From an uncultured Faecalibacterium sp. (GTDB lineage Bacteria > Bacillota > Clostridia > Oscillospirales > Ruminococcaceae): a stretch of 64,000 nucleotides of DNA. The DNA lies in the NCBI GenBank assembly GCA_934561555.1, contig CAKTGQ010000012.1, positions 7,858-71,857 on the forward strand, given 5' to 3'. The translations under genes were made by a program, and so were the position numbers. The notes beneath the pieces are model-generated. The model was not told the origin of the DNA. It saw only the letters and a program-made list of their open reading frames with translations, and did not search any database. Each line of letters begins with the position of its first letter. The first letter of the stretch is position 1. This document shows positions 1 to 6,867 of this stretch, piece by piece.

Positions 1-980
1 TGCCCTCGCAGGTGCCGTCGTTGGCGTTCACCTGTGCCACCTCGCCCATCTCGGCGGGCAGCTCCTCGCCCAGAACCGCGTAGCCGTGGTTCTGGCTGGT
101 GATAAAGGTGCGGCCGGACTCAAAGTCGGTCACAGGCTGGTTGGCACCGCGGTGGCCGTACTTCAGCTTCATGGTCTTGGCACCGGCTGCCAGTGCGGAC
201 AGCTGGTGACCCAGACAGATGCCGAAGGTGGGGATGTTCAGTGCAAAGATCTGCTTGAGGTTCTCGATGACCTCCACCGGCTCGGCGGGGTCGCCGGGGC
301 CGTTGGACAGCATGATGCCGTCCGGGGCAAGAGCCTTGATCTCTTCCGCCGTTGCAAAGGCGGGCATCACGGTCACCTTGCAGCCGCGCTTGACAAGGCA
401 GCGCACGATGTTGCGCTTGCAGCCGTAGTGCATCAGCACGATATGGGTCTCGCCTTCCGGGTTGAACACCTCGGGAGCGGCGCAGGTCACGTTCTTCACA
501 GCATCGGTCACGGCATAGGCGCGGATCTCGGCCAGCAGAGCCTCGGTCTCGGCCTTGTTGGCCGGGTCGGCGGGGTCAAAGGTGGTCAGGATGGCACCGT
601 TCATCACGCCGCTCTCCCGGATGATGCGGGTCAGGTGGCGGGTGTCGATGCCCTCGATGCCGATGGTATTGTTCTTTTTCAAAAAGCTGTCCAGCGTCTC
701 CTCACAGCGCCAGTTGGAGGGGGTGGTGCAGGCTTCGCGCACGATGTAGCCCTTTGCCCAGATGCGGTCGGACTCCATATCATCGTGGTTCATGCCGTAG
801 TTGCCGATGAGGGGATAGGTCTGGGTGATGATCTGGCCATAGTAGCTGGGGTCGGTCAGGGTCTCCTGAAAGCCCACCATGCCGGTGGAGAACACCACCT
901 CGCCCACGGTCACGCCCTGCGCGCCCACGGACTGTCCGGCAAAGACCATGCCGTTTGCCAAAAGAAGATATGCGTTCATA
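1..980 (-). CDS. carA: Carbamoyl-phosphate synthase small (glutaminase) subunit, 3' part cut by window edge
   Basis: This gene supplies ammonia from glutamine to carbamoyl-phosphate synthase, the first step of pyrimidine (and arginine) synthesis. Translating the minus strand from the ATG at 980 gives MNAYLLLANGMVFAG, and the open frame runs off the window start. The N-terminal CPSase small domain is followed by a class I glutamine amidotransferase domain. Its nucleophile elbow FGICLGHQL is encoded near 195-225, and SNGPGDP lies just before it. It is the last visible gene of the pyr operon, 30 bp after pyrE, and carB presumably follows outside the window. Using pyr operon regulation for carA is common in Firmicutes. 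Confidence 0.95.
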
Positions 981-1010
981 GTTTTCCTCGTTTCAACAAA
1001 AGCTTTCAGT

Positions 1011-1604
1011 TTACAGGGTCTGCTTTGCTTCCTGCTTCATCTTGCGGCTGCCCAGATGCACCAGCGGCAGCTTGCCCTCCTTGCAGATGGGGCACTCCTC
1101 CGGGGTGTAGTTGGGCAGGTCCAGCTTCAGGGCACTGGCCAGAATGGGGATGGGAGACGGAGCCTCGGGCTTGGTGCGGTCCACCACACAGGTGATGCCA
1201 AGGCAGATGCCGCCGGCCTCTTCGATGACGCGCTTGGTCTCCAGAGAGGAGATGCCGGTGGTCACCACGTCCTCGGCGATGATGCACTTTTCACCCGGGT
1301 GGATGGCAAAGCGCTTCAGGCACATCACGTTGTCCACGCGCTCGGTAAAGATGGCGCGCTTGCCGGTCTGGCGGGCCAGCTCGTAGGCGTACACGATGCC
1401 GCCCATGGCAGGGCCGACGATGACATCCACGTCCATCTCCTTGACCTTGTCGGCCACAGCCTTCATCACCTCGGCGCAGCGGTCCGGGTACTGCTGCAGA
1501 TAAGCCATCTGGCAGTATGCGCCGGAGTGCCGGCCGGAGGACAGCAGGAAGTGACCCTCCAGAAATGCGTCACAGCTCTTCAGAATTTCAAGTGCTTCAC
1601 TCAT
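1011..1604 (-). CDS. pyrE: Orotate phosphoribosyltransferase
   Basis: PyrE joins orotate to PRPP to form OMP, the fifth step of pyrimidine synthesis, in the cytoplasm. The 197-residue protein has the PRPP-binding loop as IIAEDVVTTGIS (near residues 108-119), typical of type I phosphoribosyltransferases. Its C-terminal tail contains a CPIC pair followed by basic residues; some bacterial PyrE proteins carry such a Cys-containing tail. The ATG at 1604 follows a GAGGGAGAAG-type ribosome site. The gene lies between pyrD and carA but has its own promoter upstream, so it may be partly uncoupled from the operon leader. Confidence 0.95.
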   Translation of the reverse strand: MSEALEILKSCDAFLEGHFLLSSGRHSGAYCQMAYLQQYPDRCAEVMKAVADKVKEMDVDVIVGPAMGGIVYAYELARQTGKRAIFTERVDNVMCLKRFAIHPGEKCIIAEDVVTTGISSLETKRVIEEAGGICLGITCVVDRTKPEAPSPIPILASALKLDLPNYTPEECPICKEGKLPLVHLGSRKMKQEAKQTL

Positions 1605-1660
1605 TGTACTTCTCCCTCTCTTTTCAGTGGTGTATATTCCTTTGGGTGGTATTGTACCAC

Positions 1661-1689
1661 GCTTTTACGTTATTTGCAAATTTATGCGT
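1661..1689 (-). promoter_or_regulatory. Internal promoter upstream of pyrE-carA
   Basis: On the minus strand, TTGCAA (1684-1689) and TACAAT (1661-1666) are separated by exactly 17 bp in the AT-rich 137-bp gap between pyrD and pyrE. This matches a housekeeping sigma-A promoter. It would let pyrE and carA be expressed even if the upstream attenuator terminates transcription. Confidence 0.6.
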
Positions 1690-1741
1690 CACATTTTATT
1701 TTATGCGCATATTTGTAGATATTTTATGGATAAATTCGTTT

Positions 1742-2668
1742 TTATTCCGCATGACGGGCACAGCCGCGGATCTCGTCCAGCGTTTTCACGCCGTTCTTGT
1801 CCATCCATGCTGCCATCTCGTTTGCAATGGTCTCCATGGCGCGGGGGTTTGCAAAGTTTGCAGCGCCCACCTGCACTGCGGCGGCACCTGCCATGATGAA
1901 CTCCAGTGCGTCACGGCCGGTGGCAATGCCGCCCAGACCCACCACCGGGATGTTCACCGCACCCACGGCCTGCCATACCATGCGCAGAGCAATGGGGCGC
2001 ACCGCCGGGCCGGACAGACCGGCAAAGATGTTGTTGAACACCGGGCGGCGCTTTTCCAGATCGATGGCGCAGGCCTGAAAGGTGTTGGTCAGGCTGATGG
2101 CGTCCGCACCGGCGGCTTCCACAGCCTTGCACATCTCGGGGATGTTCTCGGCCTGCGGGCTCAGCTTGACCATCAGGGGCTTTTTGCAGGCAGCGCGCAC
2201 CATGCGCACCACCTCACCGGCGGCCTCGGCCTTTACGCCGTAGGCCATGCCGCCCACCTTGACGTTGGGGCAGGAGATGTTCAGCTCCACGATGTCCACT
2301 GCGCTCTCGCTCAGCATCGCAGCGCCTTCCACATACTCTTCCTCGCTGTGGCCGCCAAGGTTTGCAATGGCCACCGTGCCGTACTTCTGCTTCAGCTCCA
2401 GCATCTCGGGCAGCTCCACGTCAATAAAGTGCTGCACGCCGGGGTTCTGCAGGCCGATGCTGTTGATGAGGCCGGAGGGGGTCTCCCACAGGCGCTCGCC
2501 CTTGTTGCCGTACTGGCCGTGCAGGGTAAGGCCCTTGCCGGAGATGCCGCCGATCTTTGCAAAATCGGCCAGCTCCTCGTACTCCACACCGTAGCCCACG
2601 GTGCCGGATGCGCCGATGACCGGGCTGTTCATCACAAAGCCCAGCAGGTTGGTTTTCAGGTCTGCCAT
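1742..2668 (-). CDS. pyrD: Dihydroorotate dehydrogenase, class 1B catalytic subunit
   Basis: PyrD oxidises dihydroorotate to orotate with FMN. The 308-residue protein has the class 1 active-site Cys in NISCPNVKVGG (about residues 129-139), and FMN phosphate-binding segments near GLGGIATGRDALEF. Length and the adjacent pyrK identify the NAD-dependent class 1B heterotetramer rather than the fumarate-linked 1A form. Its ATG overlaps the TGA of pyrK (TGATG), implying translational coupling of the two subunits. It lacks the membrane-anchoring N-terminus of class 2 enzymes. Confidence 0.96.
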   Translation of the reverse strand: MADLKTNLLGFVMNSPVIGASGTVGYGVEYEELADFAKIGGISGKGLTLHGQYGNKGERLWETPSGLINSIGLQNPGVQHFIDVELPEMLELKQKYGTVAIANLGGHSEEEYVEGAAMLSESAVDIVELNISCPNVKVGGMAYGVKAEAAGEVVRMVRAACKKPLMVKLSPQAENIPEMCKAVEAAGADAISLTNTFQACAIDLEKRRPVFNNIFAGLSGPAVRPIALRMVWQAVGAVNIPVVGLGGIATGRDALEFIMAGAAAVQVGAANFANPRAMETIANEMAAWMDKNGVKTLDEIRGCARHAE

Positions 2669-3441
2669 CAGAAGAACACCTCCGTTGCGTCAAATACAGG
2701 GCCGTTCTTGCACACGCTCTTGCCCTCGCCGCCCTTGGTCTCGCAGGTGCAGCCAAGGCAGGCACCAATGCCGCAGGCCATCTTCTTTTCCATGCTCACA
2801 AAGCAGGGCGTGCCTTTTTCGGCACACAGGCGGGCGGCGTTCTTCATCATCACGGTGGGGCCGCACACCAGCACCACGTCGTAATCGGCGGGGTCGTACA
2901 GCTGGGTGACAAAGCCGTGGAAGCCCACCGCGCCGGTGTCGGTGGACACCTTGACGAGGTTTGCGATGCTGCGGTACTCCTCCATGCAGTAGGGGGTGTC
3001 GCGGAAGCCGAAGAACACATCCGGCTTTACCCCGGCAGCGGCCAGCTCGCGGGTGAGCTGGAACATGGGCGCAGTGCCGATGCCGCCGCCCACCACAGCG
3101 ATCTTTTTGTACTTGCTCAGGATGTCCGGCACATCAAAGCCGTTGCCCATGGGGCCGGTAAGCTGGAAGGTATCCTGCTGCTTGAGCTGTGCCAGCTTCT
3201 CGGTGCCCTCGCCCACCACCTGATACAGAAACTCGATGGTGCTGCTGTCCGGGTTCCAGCGGTGCACGCTGATGGGACGGGACAGGAAGGGAGCTTCGTC
3301 TGCGCCCCAGGAGCGCAGAGTGAAGAACTGGCCTGCGTGGGGGGCGTGGTCGCGGTCCGGCCACACCACGGTCAGCAGGCGGATGTCCGGGGCAATGACC
3401 TCATTGCGCAGGACGGTGGCTTCACAGCAGGCTGCACGCAT
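2668..3441 (-). CDS. pyrK: Dihydroorotate dehydrogenase electron-transfer subunit
   Basis: PyrK carries FAD and a 2Fe-2S cluster and passes electrons from PyrD to NAD+. The protein has an N-terminal ferredoxin-reductase-like FAD domain (RPISVHRW near residue 60), a nucleotide-binding segment VVGGGIGTAPMF, and a C-terminal cysteine cluster, ACGIGACLGCTC followed by a further Cys, which ligates the iron-sulfur centre. I chose the ATG at 3441 because AGGAGG lies about 10 nt upstream; the in-frame TTG two codons earlier is poorly placed. It overlaps the end of pyrF by 20 bp and the start of pyrD by 1 bp. Confidence 0.95.
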   Translation of the reverse strand: MRAACCEATVLRNEVIAPDIRLLTVVWPDRDHAPHAGQFFTLRSWGADEAPFLSRPISVHRWNPDSSTIEFLYQVVGEGTEKLAQLKQQDTFQLTGPMGNGFDVPDILSKYKKIAVVGGGIGTAPMFQLTRELAAAGVKPDVFFGFRDTPYCMEEYRSIANLVKVSTDTGAVGFHGFVTQLYDPADYDVVLVCGPTVMMKNAARLCAEKGTPCFVSMEKKMACGIGACLGCTCETKGGEGKSVCKNGPVFDATEVFF

Positions 3442-4288
3442 GAGCAATGGCCTCCTTCATGTTCACACACTCGTTGTAAGCGGCCTCGTCAAAGGCAACG
3501 CCCGGCTGCTTTTTGTAAGCCAGCAGGATGCCGCGGCTGGAGTTGACCACGCCGCCGTTGCCCTTGGTGAGGTACTGGGCGATATCCTCGGCCTTGCCGC
3601 CCTGTGCGCCGTAGCCGGGGATCAGGAAGAAGCTGTCCTGATACTTTGCGCGGATCTCGGTGGCCTCCTCGATGTGGGTGCCGCCGATGACCAGACCGAT
3701 GGAGGAGTAGCCGTGCTCGCCCATGTAGTCCTTGCCCAGAGCGTTCAGCTTGTCGCCCACCAGATCGTAGACGTGGCGGCCGTCGGCCAGCTTCTCGTAC
3801 TCAAAGTCCTTGGCACCGCCGTTGGAGGTGCGGCAGAGCACGAACATGCCCTTGCCCTGCTTTTCGGCGTAGGGCAGGTAGGGGCTGATGGAGTCCAGAC
3901 CCATGTAGGGTGCCAGCGTGACGAAATCGCTCTCGAAATCGCCGGTAAAGTGACCCATGGCGTACATCTCGGCGGTCTTGGCAATGTCGCCGCGCTTGAT
4001 GTCCGCGATCACCGGCACACCGGCCTCGCGCACAGCCTTCAGGGTGTCGGCGTAGGCCTTCATGCCCTCCATGCCCAGAGACTCATAATAAGCGATCTGC
4101 ACCTTGTAGCAGCCGGCCACAGCCTTGGTGGCATCGATGAGCTTTTTGTTGAAGCGCACGATGTTCTCGCCCTTGGTCAGGGTGCTGTCCACAAAATTGG
4201 CAGGCAGGTAGCTGAAGTCGGTGTCCAGACCCACGCACACCGGGCCGCGGGCTTCCACAGCTTCGTACAGTTTGTCCATGTTCGTCAT
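3422..4288 (-). CDS. pyrF: Orotidine-5'-phosphate decarboxylase (type 2)
   Basis: PyrF decarboxylates OMP to UMP, the last step of the pathway. The 288-residue length and the catalytic motif ADIKRGDI (near residues 98-105) fit the longer type 2 family found in clostridia and actinobacteria, rather than the roughly 235-residue enteric form. The ATG at 4288 follows AGGAGGACACCCAA; the longer open frame upstream reads into a palindromic repeat and is not coding. The gap to pyrC (173 bp) is unusually long for this operon because it contains that repeat. Confidence 0.95.
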   Translation of the reverse strand: MTNMDKLYEAVEARGPVCVGLDTDFSYLPANFVDSTLTKGENIVRFNKKLIDATKAVAGCYKVQIAYYESLGMEGMKAYADTLKAVREAGVPVIADIKRGDIAKTAEMYAMGHFTGDFESDFVTLAPYMGLDSISPYLPYAEKQGKGMFVLCRTSNGGAKDFEYEKLADGRHVYDLVGDKLNALGKDYMGEHGYSSIGLVIGGTHIEEATEIRAKYQDSFFLIPGYGAQGGKAEDIAQYLTKGNGGVVNSSRGILLAYKKQPGVAFDEAAYNECVNMKEAIAHACSLL

Positions 4289-4318
4289 TTGGGTGTCCTC
4301 CTGTAAGTCGTATTGTAG

Positions 4319-4452
4319 AACCCTCTCAGGCGCTTGCGCGCCAGCTCCCCCGAAGGGGGAGCTTTTTCTTGAGGGCAACTGTTTCTTTTCGTGATATGGG
4401 AACTGCTTTCCGTACTCTCAGGCAAAGCCTGACAGCTTTGCCTAAGAGGGTT
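4319..4452. repeat. MITE-like palindromic element inside the pyr operon
   Basis: The element is bounded by near-perfect inverted termini, AACCCTCTCAGG (4319-4330) and CCTAAGAGGGTT (4441-4452), with one mismatch. Inside is a GC-rich palindrome, AGCTCCCCC GAA GGGGGAGCT, and a second palindrome around GGCAAAGCC. The same termini and inner palindrome recur at 26253-26421 and 34761-34945. It has no coding capacity and separates pyrC from pyrF, so operon transcription must read through it. Confidence 0.75.
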
Positions 4453-4461
4453 TCGTTCTTT

Positions 4462-5652
4462 TTACTCCTCGGCCTGATAGGTGATCTTACCGGCCTTGAT
4501 GGTGGCAAACACCTTGCCGTAGAGCTGTGCACCGTCAAAGGGGGTGTTGTGGCTCTTGGAGTGCAGCTTTTCCTTTTCCACCGTGTAGGGGGTGTCCAGA
4601 TCCACCAGCACAAAGTCGGCATCGAAGCCCGGCTCCAGCTGGCCCTTGGCAAGACCCAGGATCTCGGCGGGGCGGGTGCTCATCAGGTGCACCAGCAGCT
4701 CCAGCGGCAGACCCTCCTGCTTGCAGAGCTTGGTGTAGCACACGCCGAAGGCAGTCTCGCTGCCCACCATACCTGCCATGCCCTTCAGCTTGTCTTCCTC
4801 GGAGTGGGGTGCGTGGTCGGTGGCAATGGCGTCCACGATGCCGGTGCGGATGCCCTCCACCAGCGCCTCCACGTCGTCGGCGGTGCGGATGGGCGGGTTG
4901 ACCCGGTAATCGCAGCTGTCGTTGGTGAACCACAGGTGGTGAGGGGTCACCTCACAGGTGACCGGTGCGCCCCGCAGCTTTGCCATGCGGATGGCGTCCA
5001 GCGCACCCCGGGTGGACACATGGCACATGTGCAGCCGGGTCTGGTAGTATTCGCTCAGCCAGCAGTTGCGCACCGTCTCGATATCCTCGGCCAGACGGTA
5101 GTCCCACGGGCTGATCTCCATATCCTCGGCGTGGCTCATGACCGTGATGTCCTTCTGGGTGCAGATGGCAAACGCCCGCGCCATGGTGGCGTTATCCTGT
5201 ACGCCGTGGCCGTCCTCGGTGATGAACTTCACGCTGGCGGGCAGGGTCTTGAGGTGGTCGATGCTCACACCGTCAAAATTCTCGGTGATGGAGACGGTCT
5301 GGTTTGCATCGCACAGTCCTACCTCGGCGGCCTTCTGCTCCACCATCACAGCCTGTGCGGCAGAGGAGCAGACGGGCTTTGTGTTGGGCATCAGGTTTAC
5401 AAAGGTGTAGCCACCGGCGGCAGCGGCGCGGCTGCCGGTCTCGATGTCCTCCTTGTACTCAAAGCCCGGGGTGCGCCAGTGGCAGTGCAGATCCACAAAT
5501 GCGGGCAGCACAGTCAGCCCACCGGCATCCACCACCATCTCGTTCTCGGCGGCAAGGGCGGAAAGATCCTGCCCTACGGCAGCGATTTTGCCATCCTTTA
5601 CATAGATCTCCAGCGGCCGTCCCTCGGTGTTCACAGCGTTTGTCAGCAGCAT
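4462..5652 (-). CDS. pyrC: Dihydroorotase
   Basis: PyrC cyclises carbamoyl-aspartate to dihydroorotate. The 396-residue amidohydrolase has the metal-binding HxH motif in DLHCHWRTPG (near residues 56-65) and the catalytic Asp region ATDHAPHS (near 298). These are typical of long class I dihydroorotases of Firmicutes. It is the first biosynthetic gene of the operon, with AGGAGG 8-10 nt before the ATG. No aspartate carbamoyltransferase (pyrB/pyrI) lies beside it, so that gene must be elsewhere. The 5' leader contains an apparent attenuator, described separately. Confidence 0.96.
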   Translation of the reverse strand: MLLTNAVNTEGRPLEIYVKDGKIAAVGQDLSALAAENEMVVDAGGLTVLPAFVDLHCHWRTPGFEYKEDIETGSRAAAAGGYTFVNLMPNTKPVCSSAAQAVMVEQKAAEVGLCDANQTVSITENFDGVSIDHLKTLPASVKFITEDGHGVQDNATMARAFAICTQKDITVMSHAEDMEISPWDYRLAEDIETVRNCWLSEYYQTRLHMCHVSTRGALDAIRMAKLRGAPVTCEVTPHHLWFTNDSCDYRVNPPIRTADDVEALVEGIRTGIVDAIATDHAPHSEEDKLKGMAGMVGSETAFGVCYTKLCKQEGLPLELLVHLMSTRPAEILGLAKGQLEPGFDADFVLVDLDTPYTVEKEKLHSKSHNTPFDGAQLYGKVFATIKAGKITYQAEE

Positions 5653-5705
5653 CGCGGTTCCCTCCTGTAATGATATTTTTGTGTGTCAGGCGCCCGAAAA
5701 CGGGC

Positions 5706-5736
5706 AAAAAAAAACTTTTCCCCGCAAAGGGAAAAG
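5706..5736 (-). terminator. Intrinsic terminator (attenuator) in the pyr leader
   Basis: On the minus strand an 8-bp stem, CTTTTCCC/GGGAAAAG, with a 6-nt loop is followed by nine consecutive T residues (5706-5714). It sits between a leader ORF and pyrC. The 5' arm begins 1-2 nt after the leader stop codon, so a ribosome at that stop would mask the hairpin. Regulated read-through is inference. Confidence 0.8.
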
Positions 5737-5737
5737 C

Positions 5738-5827
5738 TCATTGCGCAAAAAAAGGAAACAACGAAGCCACGGCAAAACCGGACGCGAACTGCTTGTTCAG
5801 TTTCGGGTTCTGGGCGCTGCACAGCAT
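5738..5827 (-). CDS. Putative 29-aa leader peptide of the pyr operon
   Basis: A short ORF starts at the ATG at 5827, preceded by AAAGGAGAAACACC, a strong ribosome site, and ends at TGA 5738-5740. It encodes 29 residues, starting MLCSAQNPK and ending LFPFFAQ. Its last codons produce a U-rich transcript stretch (GTTTCCTTTTTTTGCG) immediately before the stop and the attenuator hairpin. This matches the logic of the E. coli pyrBI leader, where UTP shortage stalls RNA polymerase in the U-tract, lets the ribosome catch up and prevents termination. I saw no PyrR-binding loop. The peptide itself probably has no function. Confidence 0.65.
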   Translation of the reverse strand: MLCSAQNPKLNKQFASGFAVASLFPFFAQ

Positions 5828-5869
5828 GGTGTTTCTCCTTTTCTTGATGGTTGCGTTTTCATTCGTATT

Positions 5870-5899
5870 ATTTTATCATAGAACCGCAAAATGTGTCAA
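5870..5899 (-). promoter_or_regulatory. Promoter of the pyr operon
   Basis: On the minus strand TTGACA (5894-5899) and TAAAAT (5870-5875) are separated by 18 bp, in an AT-rich stretch about 45 bp before the leader peptide ATG. Transcription would begin near 5863 and include the leader ORF and terminator before pyrC. Confidence 0.65.
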
Positions 5900-6120
5900 T
5901 GGCTCCGGCGCAAATCAGGTGCTAAAAGGTTTCTGGCATCTCTCGCCGAATTTTGGATACTCTACCCAAAACCCGGGCCAAGCGGCAAAATAACTGCCAT
6001 TTTGTTCCGCAATCCCTAGCGCAGCACTGTACTTTCGTTGCCTGCTGTGCTATTATAATACGGTAAAAGGGAGAGCCCCGCCGCGTGGGCGGGTGTTTAT
6101 GGGAAAGAGAGGTTTTCCGC

Positions 6121-6792
6121 ATGGGTTTACTTGAGGACGCGCGGAACATCCAGCGCAAGGACCCCGCCGCACGCAGTGTGCTGGAGGTAATGCTGCTGTA
6201 CCCGGGATTCCACATTCTGGTGTACCACCGCATTGCGCACTGGCTGTACGAGCACAAGCACTTTTTTCTGGCACGATGGGTCAGCCAGCATGGCCGCCAC
6301 CGCACCGGCATCGAGATCCACCCGGGTGCCACCATCGGCAAGTGTCTGTTCATCGACCACGGCATGGGCATCGTGTTCGGCGAGACCTGCGAGATCGGGG
6401 ACAACTGCACCATCTACCACGGGGTAACGCTGGGCGGCACCGGCAAGGATACCGGCAAGCGCCACCCCACCTTGGGCAACAATGTGCTTATCGGTGCAGG
6501 CACCAAGGTGCTGGGCCCGGTGTTCATCGGAGATAACGCCCGCATCGGCGCAGGCAGCGTGGTGCTGCGCAACCTGCCCGCCAACTGCACCGCCGTGGGC
6601 GTACCCGCCGAGGTAGTGCGCATCAACAACAAGGCGGTAAACCCCGCCGACGATCTGGACCAGCAGGATCTGCCGGACATCGTCTCGCAGCGGCTCACCG
6701 ATCTGGACCGTCGCCTGAGCCAGCTGGAAAAGACCGCACAGGGCGATATCCCGCCCACTGCCGCGCAGATCGCCGCCCGGCAGCGGAAATAA
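6121..6792 (+). CDS. cysE: Serine O-acetyltransferase
   Basis: CysE acetylates serine with acetyl-CoA to make O-acetylserine, the acceptor for sulfide in cysteine synthesis. The 223-residue protein has a short helical N-terminal domain (LEVMLLYPGFHILVYHRIAHWL) and a left-handed beta-helix of hexapeptide repeats: IHPGATIG, FIDHGMGIV, TLGGTGKD, IGAGTKVLG. The catalytic His is in the DHGMG segment. I prefer the ATG at 6121 (MGLLEDARN) over the in-frame ATG at 6085; a GAGAGG site lies just upstream. It is a single gene ending at a terminator at 6815-6854. The C-terminal tail (about 50 residues) is longer than the catalytic core needs and is charged. Confidence 0.93.
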   Translation: MGLLEDARNIQRKDPAARSVLEVMLLYPGFHILVYHRIAHWLYEHKHFFLARWVSQHGRHRTGIEIHPGATIGKCLFIDHGMGIVFGETCEIGDNCTIYHGVTLGGTGKDTGKRHPTLGNNVLIGAGTKVLGPVFIGDNARIGAGSVVLRNLPANCTAVGVPAEVVRINNKAVNPADDLDQQDLPDIVSQRLTDLDRRLSQLEKTAQGDIPPTAAQIAARQRK

Positions 6793-6814
6793 AAGATTTC
6801 TTTGATAAAAAGAG

Positions 6815-6854
6815 GAGACAGGCTTCCCGGAAAGGGTCGCCTGTCTCATTTTTG
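6815..6854 (+). terminator. Terminator after cysE
   Basis: The stem GAGACAGGC/GCCTGTCTC (6815-6823 and 6839-6847) is followed by ATTTTTGTT. It lies between the convergent cysE and response-regulator genes. Confidence 0.75.
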
Positions 6855-6867
6855 TTGTCAGCTGCGG

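Noticed and set aside
1517..2884. A 455-codon plus-strand frame opposite pyrD/pyrE
   Set aside because: Antisense to clear pyr genes on the minus strand; no motifs, no ribosome site.
5653..5900. PyrR-dependent attenuator
   Set aside because: The conserved PyrR-binding loop sequence expected in the anti-antiterminator is not present in the leader; the leader ORF plus terminator explains it better.
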